Both the position numbers and the translations under genes were made by a program. Below the pieces are notes generated by a model, which was given only the letters and a program-made list of their open reading frames with translations, searched no databases and was not told the origin of the DNA. Source: Adiantum capillus-veneris (lineage: Eukaryota; Streptophyta; Polypodiopsida; Polypodiales; Pteridaceae). From it: a stretch of 64,000 bases of DNA. This document shows, piece by piece, positions 50,488 to 60,875 of this stretch; the stretch's first letter is position 1; each line of letters opens with the position of its first letter. Location: positions 77,614,872 through 77,678,871 of the forward strand of contig CM043953.1 of assembly GCA_014529385.2 (NCBI GenBank), given 5' to 3'.

Positions 50488-51890
50488 CAAGGAGACAAGC
50501 ACCACGTGCCACAGAAAAGGACAGATTGAACAACTTTAAGCACTTCAAATAACAACTGAACTGAAAGAGATGCACGACACATGAGGCGAGGAGAGACAGA
50601 GTTCCTGTCACAAATTGCTGACGTGTCAAAACTGAAGAAAGGAGCCGACTTGCAGAATCCGGTCAAGGGCCCTAAACCTTAAGTGAAGAAGCAGAAGCAG
50701 CAGAAGAAGTTTTAAAGAAGAAGTCTTACCAACTTATAAGACCCCGTCTGATAGGGCCCACAAAACCTAAAGAGATTATAATAAAGCAGGACCCGCTTAA
50801 ACACACACAGACGCACATAAGGATGCGTAAAAGATGATGACGTGGCAACTATACGAACGCCCGAGATTTGCACTCAATGCCACGTGGCAACCTATACGAA
50901 ATTTCGTGATTTGCGCTTCTAAATGCTGACGTGGCAGTTGTATGAAATCCCATGTTTTGCGTTGGCTGCTTTTGAAGACCGGTTGCTTTTGAGTTCGAAA
51001 GCTTTTCATGTAACTGAATTTCACGGCCAAGGGGCTTTAAATATGAGCCAAGGGCTCCTTCTCTGGCATGCTCCGCGTGAGGTGCGGGGAATGGAAAACC
51101 GGCGTTGTACAGAGTCCAAGTAATATAAAGAAATATCAAAAGGGGGGCCAAGGTTTGGGGCCAATGCTCTCTGGGATGGGCCTCCGCCACTCTGTCTCGT
51201 GTGTCGTGCATCTCTTTCAGTTCATTTATTAAAGAGCTAAAAGTCTGTTCAGTGTGTTCTTTTCTATTGGCACGTGGTGCCCATCTCGTGACAGTTCCAT
51301 CCCAAGAGAAAGCACTGGCCTTAAACCTTGGCGCCCCTTTTGGTATTTCTTTATATTGCTTCAACTGAGTACAACTCCCATGGCTCTGCTCTGCATCTCC
51401 TGTGTATGGACTGCCAGAGTGAGAGCCCATGGGTCATATTTATAGGCCCTTGGCCTCTAAAAGCGGTTACATAAGAAGCTTCAAGTTCTAAAAGCATCTG
51501 ATCCCAAAAACTGACGCTAAAAGCTGTCAACGCGTTTCACGGAAATCCGTACAGTTGTCACGTCATCAATGTAAAATGTGAAAATCTGTACTATTTGCCA
51601 CATGGCACTGTCAACGTAAAACACGGACGTCCATACAGTTGCCACGTAATCATGCTCCACACAAAGTCTTTTGAGTGTGGTTATGCTTTAATTAATATCT
51701 TTGTGATCACTTGGGCCCCATTGGACGGGGTCCCATTATCCATAAGTTGGTGGCAACTTCTATAAAAGTTGGGCCACATAGCAAGTCTTCATAAGTTGAT
51801 AAAACTTATTTTGCTTCTTCTGCTACTTCTAGGGTTTAGGCCCCTCCGCCAAGATCTATAAGTCGCCTCAAGTCTTCAGTGGCTTGACAT
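50488..51890 (-). repeat. Older LTR (minus orientation) split by a solo LTR
   Basis: The left part 50488-50605 (CACCACGTGCC ... GAACAACTT) joins the right part 51294 onward (ATCCCAAGAGAAAGCACTGG, then the reversed R-region motif at 51326-51360) once the solo LTR and one GTTCC copy are removed. It belongs to the same family as the solo LTR but in opposite orientation. 51550-51875 is about 97 percent identical by eye to 53530-53833. Confidence 0.8.
50606..51293 (+). mobile_element. Solo LTR with perfect target-site duplication GTTCC
   Basis: 688 bp, begins TGTCACAAATTGCTGACGTG and ends CATCTCGTGACA, flanked by GTTCC at 50601-50605 and 51294-51298. It contains three ACGTGGCA motifs (about 50838, 50881 and 50930), a TTTAAATATG box and the R-region motif at 51121-51165. 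Confidence 0.94.
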
Positions 51891-51990
51891 CAATCGCCTA
51901 AACAGTCAAGAATCAATCGCGACACTTGGACACTGTTTAGGAAATCCGTACAGTTGTCCAAGTCTGTACGGAATCAATCGTGACAACTGG
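51891..51990. other. Scrambled junction sequence
   Basis: Short permuted words (CCTAAACAGTCAAGAATCAA, ACTTGGACACTGTTTAGG, AATCCGTACAGTTGTC) shared with 53374-53545. It separates the minus-oriented LTR from an inverted gypsy end. Confidence 0.7.
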
Positions 51991-52525
51991 TGCAGTGGGA
52001 TGCACAAGAGGGGAGTTACTCCGCTCCTTTGTCAACAGATGCCTTGATTTTGATACTAAAGTCACTGATGTCTCTTTGAGCTTCACGGATACTTAGAGCT
52101 GACAGTATTCTGCTGGATGACTTTATGAAATGGAATTCCTAATAATGATACTGATTTATTCTTGACTTCTTTTGAGTGCACGAACTGATAGCCGAAATGA
52201 CTGCAGCATTTTGGTCTGATTGATCTCAAATAGACATGGTTGCAATAGGGGTTAGTCAATCGGACATCGATGAGGTCCCGATTGGACCTAGATGTGATTG
52301 CTAGCTACATTGCCGATAAATCATGGTCTAAGATCCGAATGAATGTTGAATGTCATGTGGTGTCCTGTGATGTCGTATGATGTGACTGTCGATTTGGTAC
52401 ATGTGCTAGATGTGTGTTCCTAGTACGTAGGTACTAACAGTCAGTGTCTGCTAAGACGGTTTATGGCTTTTGTCGGTTTTGCAGGCGTAATCGCGGTCGA
52501 TTACAATGCTTTCAAGAGGGGAGCA
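51991..52525 (+). other. 3' untranslated end of a gypsy element, plus orientation
   Basis: Ends in a purine-rich tract (CAAGAGGGGAGCA) just before the LTR at 52526. Its first about 92 bp (51991-52082) are repeated in inverted orientation at 53838-53931, inside the minus-strand gypsy element, so this is probably the displaced and inverted 3' end of that element or of a close relative. Confidence 0.7.
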
Positions 52526-52818
52526 TGTCACAAAGTGATGACGTGGCGGACAGCAGAAACCCTAATTTCTGGCTGAAACCCTAAAATTCATGCAAACCCA
52601 AAAATCTGCCAGAAACCTTAATTTGCAGCAAACCCTAATTTCAGGCTGAAACCCTAATTCAGCAAACCCTAATTCTGCCGGGGGTGCCACATGGCAGCAG
52701 CAGCAGTACGGAATTCCGAAAATTGCGGCGGAATTTGCGCTGGCAGCTTTTTGTTGCGTTTTGGACTCTACGCAATGAGAAAGAGAGAAAACTTGCTTTT
52801 GTTTTAATAAAGACTCTC

Positions 52819-52884
<66 letters not shown>

Positions 52885-53373
52885 GATGCTTTTGATTTTT
52901 AAAGCTTTTGGGGCTCTGCTTTTGGGCATCCCTTGTAACCATTAAATAAGTGGGGAGGGCTTCACTTCTCAGAGCATCTGGACGCAAAGTCTGAGAGTGA
53001 ATCCCGAGCCACTCTCTATTTCTCACAAGCATGATGAGTTGCATAAAGATGATGTGATTGATCACAAGGATGATATGTTAGTTGATGCTTTTTCTAGCCG
53101 AGCTAACCTCGTTGTAGATTCGATCAATCACGAAGAACTGATCTTGGCTTTCGAAACGAGGTCCAAAGAACCCCCATAGGACGATTCGATCATTCAGGAA
53201 GAAGCGATCTTGTACTTTGAATTGATTAATACAAAAAGAAATACCGAAAGGGGTGTCAGTCTTTGGGGCCAATATCTCTAGGCACGGAACTCCGCCGGGC
53301 CAATGCAAATCTATTGTGATCTGTGAATTGTTTTGAAGTGGTTATTTGGTGCTATCGCGATTGATTCTTGACT
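52526..53373 (+). repeat. Gypsy LTR (plus orientation) carrying a captured coding fragment
   Basis: Begins TGTCACAAAGTGATGACGTGG and corresponds to the LTR at 59386-60014 in opposite orientation. It contains telo-box repeats (52556-52678), a GA tract (52818-52882) and, at 53017-53209, a foreign 193-bp insert. It is cut off after CTTGACT at 53373, missing about 25 terminal bases. Confidence 0.85.
53017..53209 (+). other. 193-bp fragment of E3-like coding sequence inside an LTR
   Basis: Matches E3 45007-45199 closely (CACAAGCATGATGAGTTGCA, GTTGATGCTTTTTCTAGC, GTAGATTCGATCAATCACGA). The homologous LTR at 59386-60014 reads straight from GAGCCACTCTC to TTGTACTTTG, so the insert boundaries are exact. 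The His/Asp frame is still open through most of it. Confidence 0.9.
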
Positions 53374-53545
53374 GTTTAGGCCACTGAAGACTGTTTAGGA
53401 AATCCGTACAGTTGTCACGATTGATTCCGTACAGACTTGGACACTGTTTAGGAAATCCGTACATCAATCGCCTAAACAGTCAAGAATCAATCCGTACAGA
53501 CTTGGACACTGTTTAGGAAATCCGTACAGTTGTCACGTCATCAAT
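53374..53545. other. Scrambled micro-repeat junction
   Basis: The words GACTTGGACACTGTTTAGG and AATCCGTACAGTTGTCACG occur several times in permuted order and mixed orientation, joining a plus-oriented LTR end to a minus-oriented LTR fragment. Confidence 0.8.
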
Positions 53546-53835
53546 GTAAAATGTGAAAATCTTTACTATTTGCCACATGGCACTGTCAACGTAAAACACG
53601 GACGTCCATACAGTTGCCACGTAATCATGCTCCACACAAAGTCTTTTGAGTGTGGTTATGCTTTAATTAATATCTTTGTGATCACTTGGGCCCCATTGGA
53701 CGGGGTCCCATTATCCATAAGTTGGTGGCAACTTCTATAAAAGTTGGGCCACACAGCAAGTCTTCATAAGTTGGTAAAACTTATTTTGCTACTTCTAGGA
53801 TTTAGGCCCCTCCGCCAAGATCTATAAGTCGGCTC
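53546..53835 (-). repeat. LTR fragment (minus orientation), duplicate of 51560-51875
   Basis: A near-identical direct copy of the LTR segment at 51560-51875, ending at AGATCTATAAGTCGGCTCAA, where the gypsy 3' region begins. Confidence 0.85.
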
Positions 53836-53999
53836 AAGCTCAAAAAGACATCAGTGACTTTAGTATCAAAATCAAGGCATCTGTTGACAAAGGAGCGGAG
53901 TAACTCCCCTCTTGTGCATCCCACTGCACCAGATCTTCGACCAAGCTAAATTTATGGGTTCCGTTTGGAGTAGACTATGCTAAACCAAAACATCAAGGT

Positions 54000-54160
54000 A
54001 AAGTTTCACAATCCGAGGAGTATCTGCTAGGTCCTCCTCCTCCATCCACTTCGCATCAAATCCAGGAAAGTTCTTGAACTTAACCAAGAACCGCCTTCAG
54101 ACTTTACCTTTCTTCGTATACGTATGTGCCAAAATCTGTTCAGAAACAAGGGTCTCCTCA
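54000..54160 (-). pseudogene. Chromodomain-like C-terminus of the gypsy integrase
   Basis: The minus strand reads EQILAHTYTKKGK, one stop, then RRFLVKFKNFPGFDAKWMEE, the pattern of an integrase C-terminal chromodomain (hydrophobic-VKFKN-x-DAKW-EE). In chromoviruses this domain steers insertion toward marked chromatin. Confidence 0.7.
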
Positions 54161-54322
54161 TTTTCTTCCGCTGCGGGTTGCTCATCAGGCTCCCCATCAT
54201 CACGCACATCACCCTTTAACAGGTTTCAAGAGACTCACATGCAATGCATTGTGAATCCTCCAAGTATCTGGCAGTTTCAATAGGAAGGAGACATCATTTA
54301 TCTTTTCAGTAATCTGGAAAGG

Positions 54323-55250
54323 TCAGTAGTATCGCATACTAAGCTTTGGAAAAAGCCTCTCCTTTCCATTTTTCTTTCTTAGGCGTGCCTTCTCAAAACG
54401 TAAGAGCACCCAATCATCCTCCTTCAGTTTCAAGTCGCGACGATGGCGATCCACTGCCTTTTTCTGTCGTTCTTGAGACTTCTGCAAAGTCTCACGAACC
54501 TTGGCAAAAGCCGTATCCAAATCTCGCAAATATTCATCTGCTTCAAATATCTAATCTTTCGTGCTCAGGAAGGATGGAACCTTCGCAACACTTTTCAACA
54601 ATCTCAAATGGCGTCTTCCCCGTTGAAGAGTGTATCTTGTTATTGTAGGCAAATTCCACCAAAGGTAAGTTCTTTTCCCATTGAGTCTTCTAATCTGAGA
54701 TACAAGACTTCAATAAATCTAAAACCACTGAATTGGCAATCTCAGATTGCCCGTCAGTCTGCAAATGAAACGATGACGAGAACTGCAACCGCGTGCCAAT
54801 GTTCTCCCAAATTGCCTTCCAAAACAAACTCATAAATCTAGGGTCTCTGTCGGAGACAATCGTCTCATACGTGCCATGTAATCAGAAAATCATTGTGATC
54901 ATTCTGTGTTCTCGGGAGATCAAAAATGAAATCCATTTCAATATTTTCCTAGGGGCGGGTGGGTATGGGTAAAGGCTGTAACAATTCCTGTGTCTTATGC
55001 CTGTCAAACTTGACCTTCTAGCATAGTGCGCACAAACTCTTCCACATCCTTTTTGAGTCTCGACCAAAAGAAGTCTCTCTCTACCCCTTCATGGTGGTAG
55101 CAATGCCGCGGTAACCCATAAAAGGTGGACAGTGGCATTCAGTCATAACCTTTTCCCGCAACGGCTGTGTAACGCACAACATAGTCTTTCTCATCAAGTA
55201 GCCTTCCCGAAGGGAGTATCGAGCTACTGTCTCCCCATCCCATATCCGTG
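54323..55250 (-). pseudogene. Gypsy integrase remnant
   Basis: From 55250 leftward: LREKVMTECHCPPFMGYRGI (zinc-binding region, HCPPF with H-x-G-like spacing), CAHYARRSSLTGIRH and LYPYPPAPRKILKWISFLIS (start of the catalytic core), and at 54529-54323 LQKSQERQKKAVDRHRRDL with DDWVLLRFEKARL (C-terminal region). Frameshifts and stops separate the pieces. Confidence 0.8.
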
Positions 55251-55271
55251 TGAAAATATCTGCAAAGTCTG

Positions 55272-55974
55272 TGTAACAAACTGCTGACGTGTCGACCTAC
55301 TGAAGAACGGAGCTATCGGTCAAGGGGCCTAAACCCTAAGAAGAACAAGCAACAGAAGAAGTGTCACAGAGTGATGACGTGGTTGCCCGAGAGCAGAAAC
55401 CCTAACTGCTGAAACCCTAATTTTGGAAACCCTAACCCTAAAACCTGCAAACCTTAATTTCTGCCAGAAACCCTAACTGCTGAAACCCTAACCCTAAAAC
55501 CTGCAAACCCTAATTTCTGCTGCCAGAAACCCTAAAACTGCAGAAACCCTAACCCTAACCCTAAGGACAGATTTCTGCGTTTTGCGACATGGCAAGCTGT
55601 ACGGATTTCCATGATTTATGCTGGCAGCTTTTTGGCTTTGCTTTTGAACCAGAAGCTTTTGAGTTTTAAAGGCTTTTTACTATAACTGCTTTTCAGGCCA
55701 AGGGCCTTTAAATATGAGGCTAGGACTCATTCTCTGGCATGCTTCAGTACGAAGGTGCAGAGTCTGGAGTACCGGCTTGTACTGTGTTGATGCAATATAA
55801 AGAAATACCGAAAGGGGCGCCAAGGTTTGGGGCCAATACTCTCTGGGGTGGAATTCCGCCACTCCGTGTCGCGTGTCGTCTCTCTCTCTCCATTTCAGTT
55901 CAGTTGTTATTTGAAGTGCTTAAAGTTGTTCAATCTGTTCTTTTCTATTGGCACGTGGTGCCCGCCTTGTGACA
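55272..55974 (+). mobile_element. Solo LTR with perfect target-site duplication GTCTG, inside the gypsy element
   Basis: 703 bp, begins TGTAACAAACTGCTGACGTG and ends CGCCTTGTGACA, flanked by GTCTG at 55267-55271 and 55975-55979. Removing it restores a continuous gypsy sequence between RNase H and integrase. It holds the densest telo-box cluster in the window (55398-55563), a TTTAAATATG box and the R-region motif (55791-55835). Confidence 0.95.
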
Positions 55975-55979
55975 GTCTG

Positions 55980-57108
55980 TATCTGTGGCATACTGATCGA
56001 CCATATCCTCGAAGCTCCTATGATGTATCGTGGAAATAGCCACAACCAACGGCTTTCGAGACAAAGCATCTGCCACCACATTCTTCTGTCCCTGCACATG
56101 GACAATCTGGAAGTGAAACTGTGACAAGATGTTTGCCCACCGCATCTGCTTTTCCAAAAGCTGCTTCTGTGGCAAGAAGTAGCGCAAACTCTGATGGTCT
56201 ATAAAGACAGTAAAATCCTCTCCGAGTAGGTAATGCCGCCACTGAGTAAGAGCATGGATAACCACCAAAAGCTCTTTCTCATAAACCTATGTTGTCATCT
56301 CCGGCCTAGAGAACAATCGGCTCTCGTAAGCAATGACATGGCCTTCTTGCATCAAGACCGCACCCAGACTACGACCACAAGCATCACAATATACTTCAAA
56401 TGACTTCTGCAAGTCCGGCAAAGTCAAATCTGGTCCTGTAGTCAATTTCTGTTTCAATGTCTGAAAGGCAATCAACTCTGTGGATCCCCACGAGAAAGGG
56501 ACTCCTTTCTGTATCAAGTTATGCAAAGGGGAAGCAACCTCTGCAAACTTTCGAATGAACCGTTCGTAGTACGAACACAGTCCCAAGAAGCTTTCAACTT
56601 CATGGACATTCTTCAAATCGGGCCAATCACGGATAGCGTCTATCTTGGCCGGATCCATTTACACTCATGCTGCTGAGACAAAGTGTCCCAAAAAGTTTAT
56701 CTTTGAAGCAGATGATCTCTGTGTTCTGCCTCATTCTTGGAGATAACAATGATATCATCAAAGAAAAGTGCCAACAAATAGCCTGTACTCTCGAAAAATC
56801 CCATCCATCATCCGGTTGAATGTCGCAAGAGCATTGGTTAAGCCAAAAGGCATCACCAAAAACTCAAATAACCCAAAAGTCGTCCGAAAGGTTGTCTTGT
56901 AGACGTCTCCCGACGCAATTCGGATCTGATGATATCCACTCTTCAAGTCAATCCTGCTAAAGCACGAGGATCCCCATAACCTGTCGAGTATATCATCGAT
57001 CCTAGGAATCGGAAATCTGTTCTTGATGGTGATTTTGTTGAGAGCGCTATATTCGATGCACATTCTCCAAGATCCGTCTTTCTTCAAATCCACAACAATG
57101 GAGAGCAA
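55980..57108 (-). pseudogene. Gypsy reverse transcriptase and RNase H
   Basis: 57108-56690: RT with [46 protein letters not shown] and the catalytic [11 protein letters not shown] (at about 56760-56720, after a frameshift). 56658-56287: connection and RNase H start (ESFLGLCSYYERFIRKFAEV, VYCDACGRSLGAVLMQEG). A TAG near 56286 interrupts it. 56268-55980: RNase H continues (LTQWRHYLLGEDFTVFIDHQ, VVADALSRKP). All main motifs are present, but the stop and the frameshift make the copy inactive. Confidence 0.92.
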
Positions 57109-57479
57109 TACGGTGAAGTACTATGCTAGACAAGACCCTTTTCAAAGAGGTCTTTCACTGGGTTCATAATCTTTTCATTCTGTACTCGGCTCACACGGTA
57201 AGGTGGCCGCTTCGGTGGCGTGCTTCCAGGTATCAGATCAATGGTTTGATCTTCAGGCCCTTTGAAAAGCAATCGGCTTGAGTGTGGAGAAAAATCTTGG
57301 CGTTCTTTTGATCAAGTCAAAACATATTCAACCTTTATCCATCATTCAGTTCTCTCCCAAAAGAATAAGTAAGAAATTGAAGTTCATCAAGTACATTCTC
57401 TAAGCCCTTCATTTATCAAAGTCGCTTTCTCGGCTCGGTAGTCAACCACGGCGTAGCTCTTGTGGTACTAAGGGATCCT

Positions 57480-59372
57480 GAGTAGAGCGTCACTCGCGTG
57501 CACTGAACACCCCTGTCATTGCAAACAAAGTTTGCCAATGCTCGGTGTAATGGCAACATCCCATCCGGGTGCCAGTCGAACTACCTCCGCCTGTGGCATT
57601 AGTCTGTCGAGCATAATTCCAAATCGAGCCGCCAATTTCAAGTGAAAAGAAGTTGGCCTTGGCTCCTTCAAAAGAGCTTCCTGATCCTTCACTTTGCCCC
57701 AAAAGCGGCAAAGTTTGTGCTTTCATTCATTAGATTCGGTGCAGGTCCCACGCCATGTGGTATTAGTTCTGCCTTTTTTGCCACGTTCCTCAACTGCTCT
57801 CGAACTCTCAAGCCTGTCGTCGTCTTTATCATTCTGTTCTTTTTGTGCCTTTTTAGGGCACTTTGCGGAGATATGTCCATGTTCCCCGCATCCAAAGCAC
57901 TTCCCCTCTCTAATGAAGCTAGCTCTCTCCTCAGGAGTAAGCTTGGGTCGTGCATCCTTTTTCTCTGGGTTGCTCTTTTTCTTTCTACTTTCATTCCCAG
58001 AAATCTGTTCGGCTCGTTGTGTCATGGCCTCATCTGTGGGGTAGGTCAAACTGCCAGAGTGAATGGCAAAGCCCCGCTTCGCATGACTCATCAACTCCTG
58101 AATAGAAGCTGACTTCTGTTCCAAGCAGTGATCTCGGATCTCTGTAGGTACCAAGGTAAACCGCTCAATCTGTTCTCTGAACGATGAAGAGACGGGTAGA
58201 AAAGAGCTCCAGAATCTTTCACAGTAAGCATTGATTGTATCTTTCTTGGTCATCTGAAGATGGTTCCAAGCAGCTCTTATATCTCGTTCATATTCTTGCG
58301 TCAACCAAGAAGAAATAAAAAGCTTTTTAAATTTCAGCCATTTAACGGGCACAGTCTTGTTTAAAAGAAGCGTAGACCACCAAGTACGAGCATTCCCCTT
58401 AAAGTAAGAGGCAGCTCTCCGAATCTTGGAGTGCTCTGAATAGCGTCCTTCCGCAAAAGCAATGTCAAACTGCTGTATAAAAGACAAAGCCTTCGAAGCA
58501 TCTGAGTATCCTGAAAAAGTATCAAACTTGATCGAGTGGCCACCTTCCTTAAACTCTCGAACTTTCTTGCTTTTATCTTCGAGAAAGTCATACTGGTTGG
58601 CTTTGTAAAAATTCTTCTTGTTCGCATAGAAGTTTCCGTTATCGGAATTTGAGCTGTCTGTAGACAAGTCCTCAGTAGAATTGTCAGTCTCTGGGCGAGA
58701 TGTAGCCTTCTTTGCCTTTTTCTTGCCCTTTCCGAAGCTTTGTTTCTTCCTTCGCTTTTAACCTTTTCTGTCTTCTTTGCTCGAATCTGAAGAGCTAGAA
58801 GAACTGTCAGAAGAAGAAGAAGAAGAACTGGGTACTTCTTCAAATCGAATACGCTTCTTCTGTTTCTTTGCCTTATCAAAAGTTGGCTAACGACCCAAAT
58901 ATCCCGGGAAGTCAGTGCTTTTCTTCTGCTTTTTGCCATGCTTTTTGGCTTTCTTTTGCGCGTCAAAAAGCTGAGCAATCCGTGCATCAACCACCTCTTG
59001 TAATTCCTTCTCTGAATACTGTTTGTGATCAGAAAGTTTCTTGAGAGCGGGTTTCAATGGTGGTGGTGTGGTTTTCTACCACTGTTCGTACACTTCTTGA
59101 AAAGAAGTCTCGCTCATATATTTTGCAAATTTTGGGTCCTTCGCAAAATTGAGCATCATCTTCGTTGCATCGCCGATCAATTGGCGACGCTCCATCTCTC
59201 GCCGATCCGCCTGAGTAGGCCGAGGCGGGCCATACTCTCTGCCGGAATCTTCGTTGTGATCCCTGCCCACATCTACAGATGCAGAGGGAGTCGACTGATC
59301 CTTGCGTGAAGCCATAGGTGTCGCGGAAAAAAATTTGGGGATCGGATTTCCCGTAGAAGAGAAATCGGCCAT
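57480..59372 (-). pseudogene. Gypsy gag and protease
   Basis: The ATG at 59372 starts MADFSSTGNP directly next to the primer-binding site. The first 98 residues are open; a Lys/Ser-rich linker with two stops (near 58888 and 58759) follows; 58667-57723 holds the retrotransposon gag core (FKGNARTWWSTLLLNKTVPV, WLTQEYERDIRAAWNHLQ) and the zinc knuckle CFGCGEHGHISAKC at about 57901-57860. A protease-like segment near 57670-57490 contains AKANFFSLEIGG. Overlapping ORFs in other frames here are shadows. Confidence 0.9.
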
Positions 59373-59384
59373 GCTCTAATACCA
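59373..59384 (-). other. Primer-binding site of the chromodomain gypsy element
   Basis: The minus strand reads TGGTATTAGAGC 1 bp after the LTR, one base different from the initiator-Met site, and the gag ATG follows immediately. Confidence 0.85.
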
Positions 59385-59385
59385 C

Positions 59386-60014
59386 TGTAACAGACTTGGA
59401 CACTCCAAGTCAAGAATCAATCTCGACAGCACCAAATAACCACTTCAAAACAATTCACAGATCACAATAGATTTGCACTGGCCCGGCGGAGTTCCGTGCC
59501 TAGAGATATTGGCCCCAAAGATTGGCACCCCTTTCGGTATTTCTTTTTATATTAATCAATTCAAAGTACAAGAGAGTGGCTCGGGATTCACTCTCAGACT
59601 CTGCTTCCACATGCTTTGAGAAGTGAAGCGCTTCCCACTTATTTAATGGTTACAAGGGATGCCCAAAAGCAGAGCCCCAAAAGCTTTAAAAATCAAAAGC
59701 ATCAGCTCTCTCTCTCCCTTAGAGAGTCTTTATAAAAACAAAAGCAAGTTCTCTCTCTTTCTCATTCCGTAGAATCCAAAACGCAACAAAAAGCTACCAG
59801 CGCAAATTCCGCCGCAATTTCCGGAATTCCGTACTGCTGCTGCTGCCATGTGGCACCCCCGACAGAATTAGGGCTTGCTGAATTAGGGTTTCAGCCTGAA
59901 ATTAGGGTTTGCTGCAAATTAGGGTTTCTGGCAAATTTTAGGGTTTGCAGGAATTTTAGGGTTTCAGCCAGAAATTAGGGTTTCTGCTGTCCGCCACGTC
60001 ATCACTTTGTGACA
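59386..60014 (-). repeat. 5' LTR of the chromodomain gypsy element
   Basis: 629 bp; on the plus strand TGTAACAGACTTGG ... ACTTTGTGACA. It contains the reversed R-region motif (59511-59550) and reversed telo-box repeats (TTAGGGTTT, 59865-59990). Same family as 52526-53373. Confidence 0.93.
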
Positions 60015-60764
60015 CTCTTCAATACTCCACCCAAGAGTAAATCACCAGTCATTGAAACAAGTATTAAAACTAAAGTCAAACAAATCAAACCGGCACCACG
60101 AAAGGTTTAAAACAAATACCATCCAGTTCAAACAAATTCCAAACAATATTTCAAGCAGACTAATACACAAAGTCCAATCTTAAAAAGCAATCTCAACATT
60201 AGTCGAGCTCGAAAAGACGATTGGCTTTCCATCCTGAAACCAGCACCAAAATTAGAGGTTGTAGCCAACCGCACCATGGTCCATAAGCTCTTAAATAGTC
60301 AAAACAAGCCTCGACAGACAATGTTCCTATGGTCATGATGGTAGCCCCAAGACATAGCAATCACACTTGGTCTCCAAGGTTATCGATTTAAGAAGAGACA
60401 CTCTGTTGGAAATGCACTCCGAAGACAAATGTCTAAAGACCTATAACTTCGGCTAAAATTTTCTTGAAAGCCTTCGAGTGTGCGGCTTGGTAACTATAGA
60501 CTTCCACATTACATGGCACTACCTCTGAGAAAAACAGCGGCTCAAAATCTTTGAACCTTCTTTTGGAAGTGATCTTTATGGCTTATATCTCGTAAGACAG
60601 AGCGATGAAGACGGGAGCATGCCCGATGCACGATGGAGTAAGGGTGGGAGTGACTAAGAAGTCAGAGGTCGGGACACGAAGATTCTTTAATCAAATTTCG
60701 TGCCAACTTGCTCTGTTTGCTCTTTGGTAGGACCGGTATGCTTTCAAAAAAGCACATGCCTAAA
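60015..60764 (-). other. Leader or gag end of another LTR element, no gene recognised
   Basis: No protein motif. 60590-60700 resembles the region next to the primer-binding site of the 37-kb gypsy element (CGATGCACGATGGA beside GATGCGCGATGGAC), so it is probably the 5' part of a minus-strand element. Confidence 0.5.
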
Positions 60765-60776
60765 GCTCTAATATCA
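60765..60776 (-). other. Primer-binding site of a minus-strand LTR element
   Basis: The minus strand reads TGATATTAGAGC immediately after the LTR beginning at 60778, two bases different from the initiator-Met site. Confidence 0.65.
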
Positions 60777-60875
60777 CTGTCACGGGGACGAGCACCACGT
60801 GCCAACGGAAAAGAACAGACTGAACAACTTCAACTGAACTGGAAGAGATGCACGTCACATAAGACGGGGAGTGGT

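Larger units (their letters stand above)
53836..60014 (-). mobile_element. Chromodomain-type Ty3/gypsy element, inactivated
   Basis: From right to left: 5' LTR 60014-59386, primer-binding site 59384-59373, gag, protease, RT, RNase H, integrase and a chromodomain-like end near 54000. A solo LTR (55272-55974) interrupts the sequence between RNase H and integrase. Stops occur in gag (near 58888 and 58759), RNase H (near 56286) and the chromodomain (near 54097). The 3' LTR is not where it should be: homology ends at 53838, and a matching 3' end plus LTR lies inverted at 51991-53373. Confidence 0.9.

Noticed and set aside
55398-55563. Interstitial telomere, or a former chromosome end
   Set aside because: The AAACCCTAA units are irregular, mixed with other words and located at the same place in several LTRs, so they are part of the element.
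58361-58990. 209-aa Lys/Arg-rich minus-strand ORF
   Set aside because: It is in a different frame from the recognisable gag linker and core, which account for this stretch; the long ORF is a by-product of AG-rich codons.
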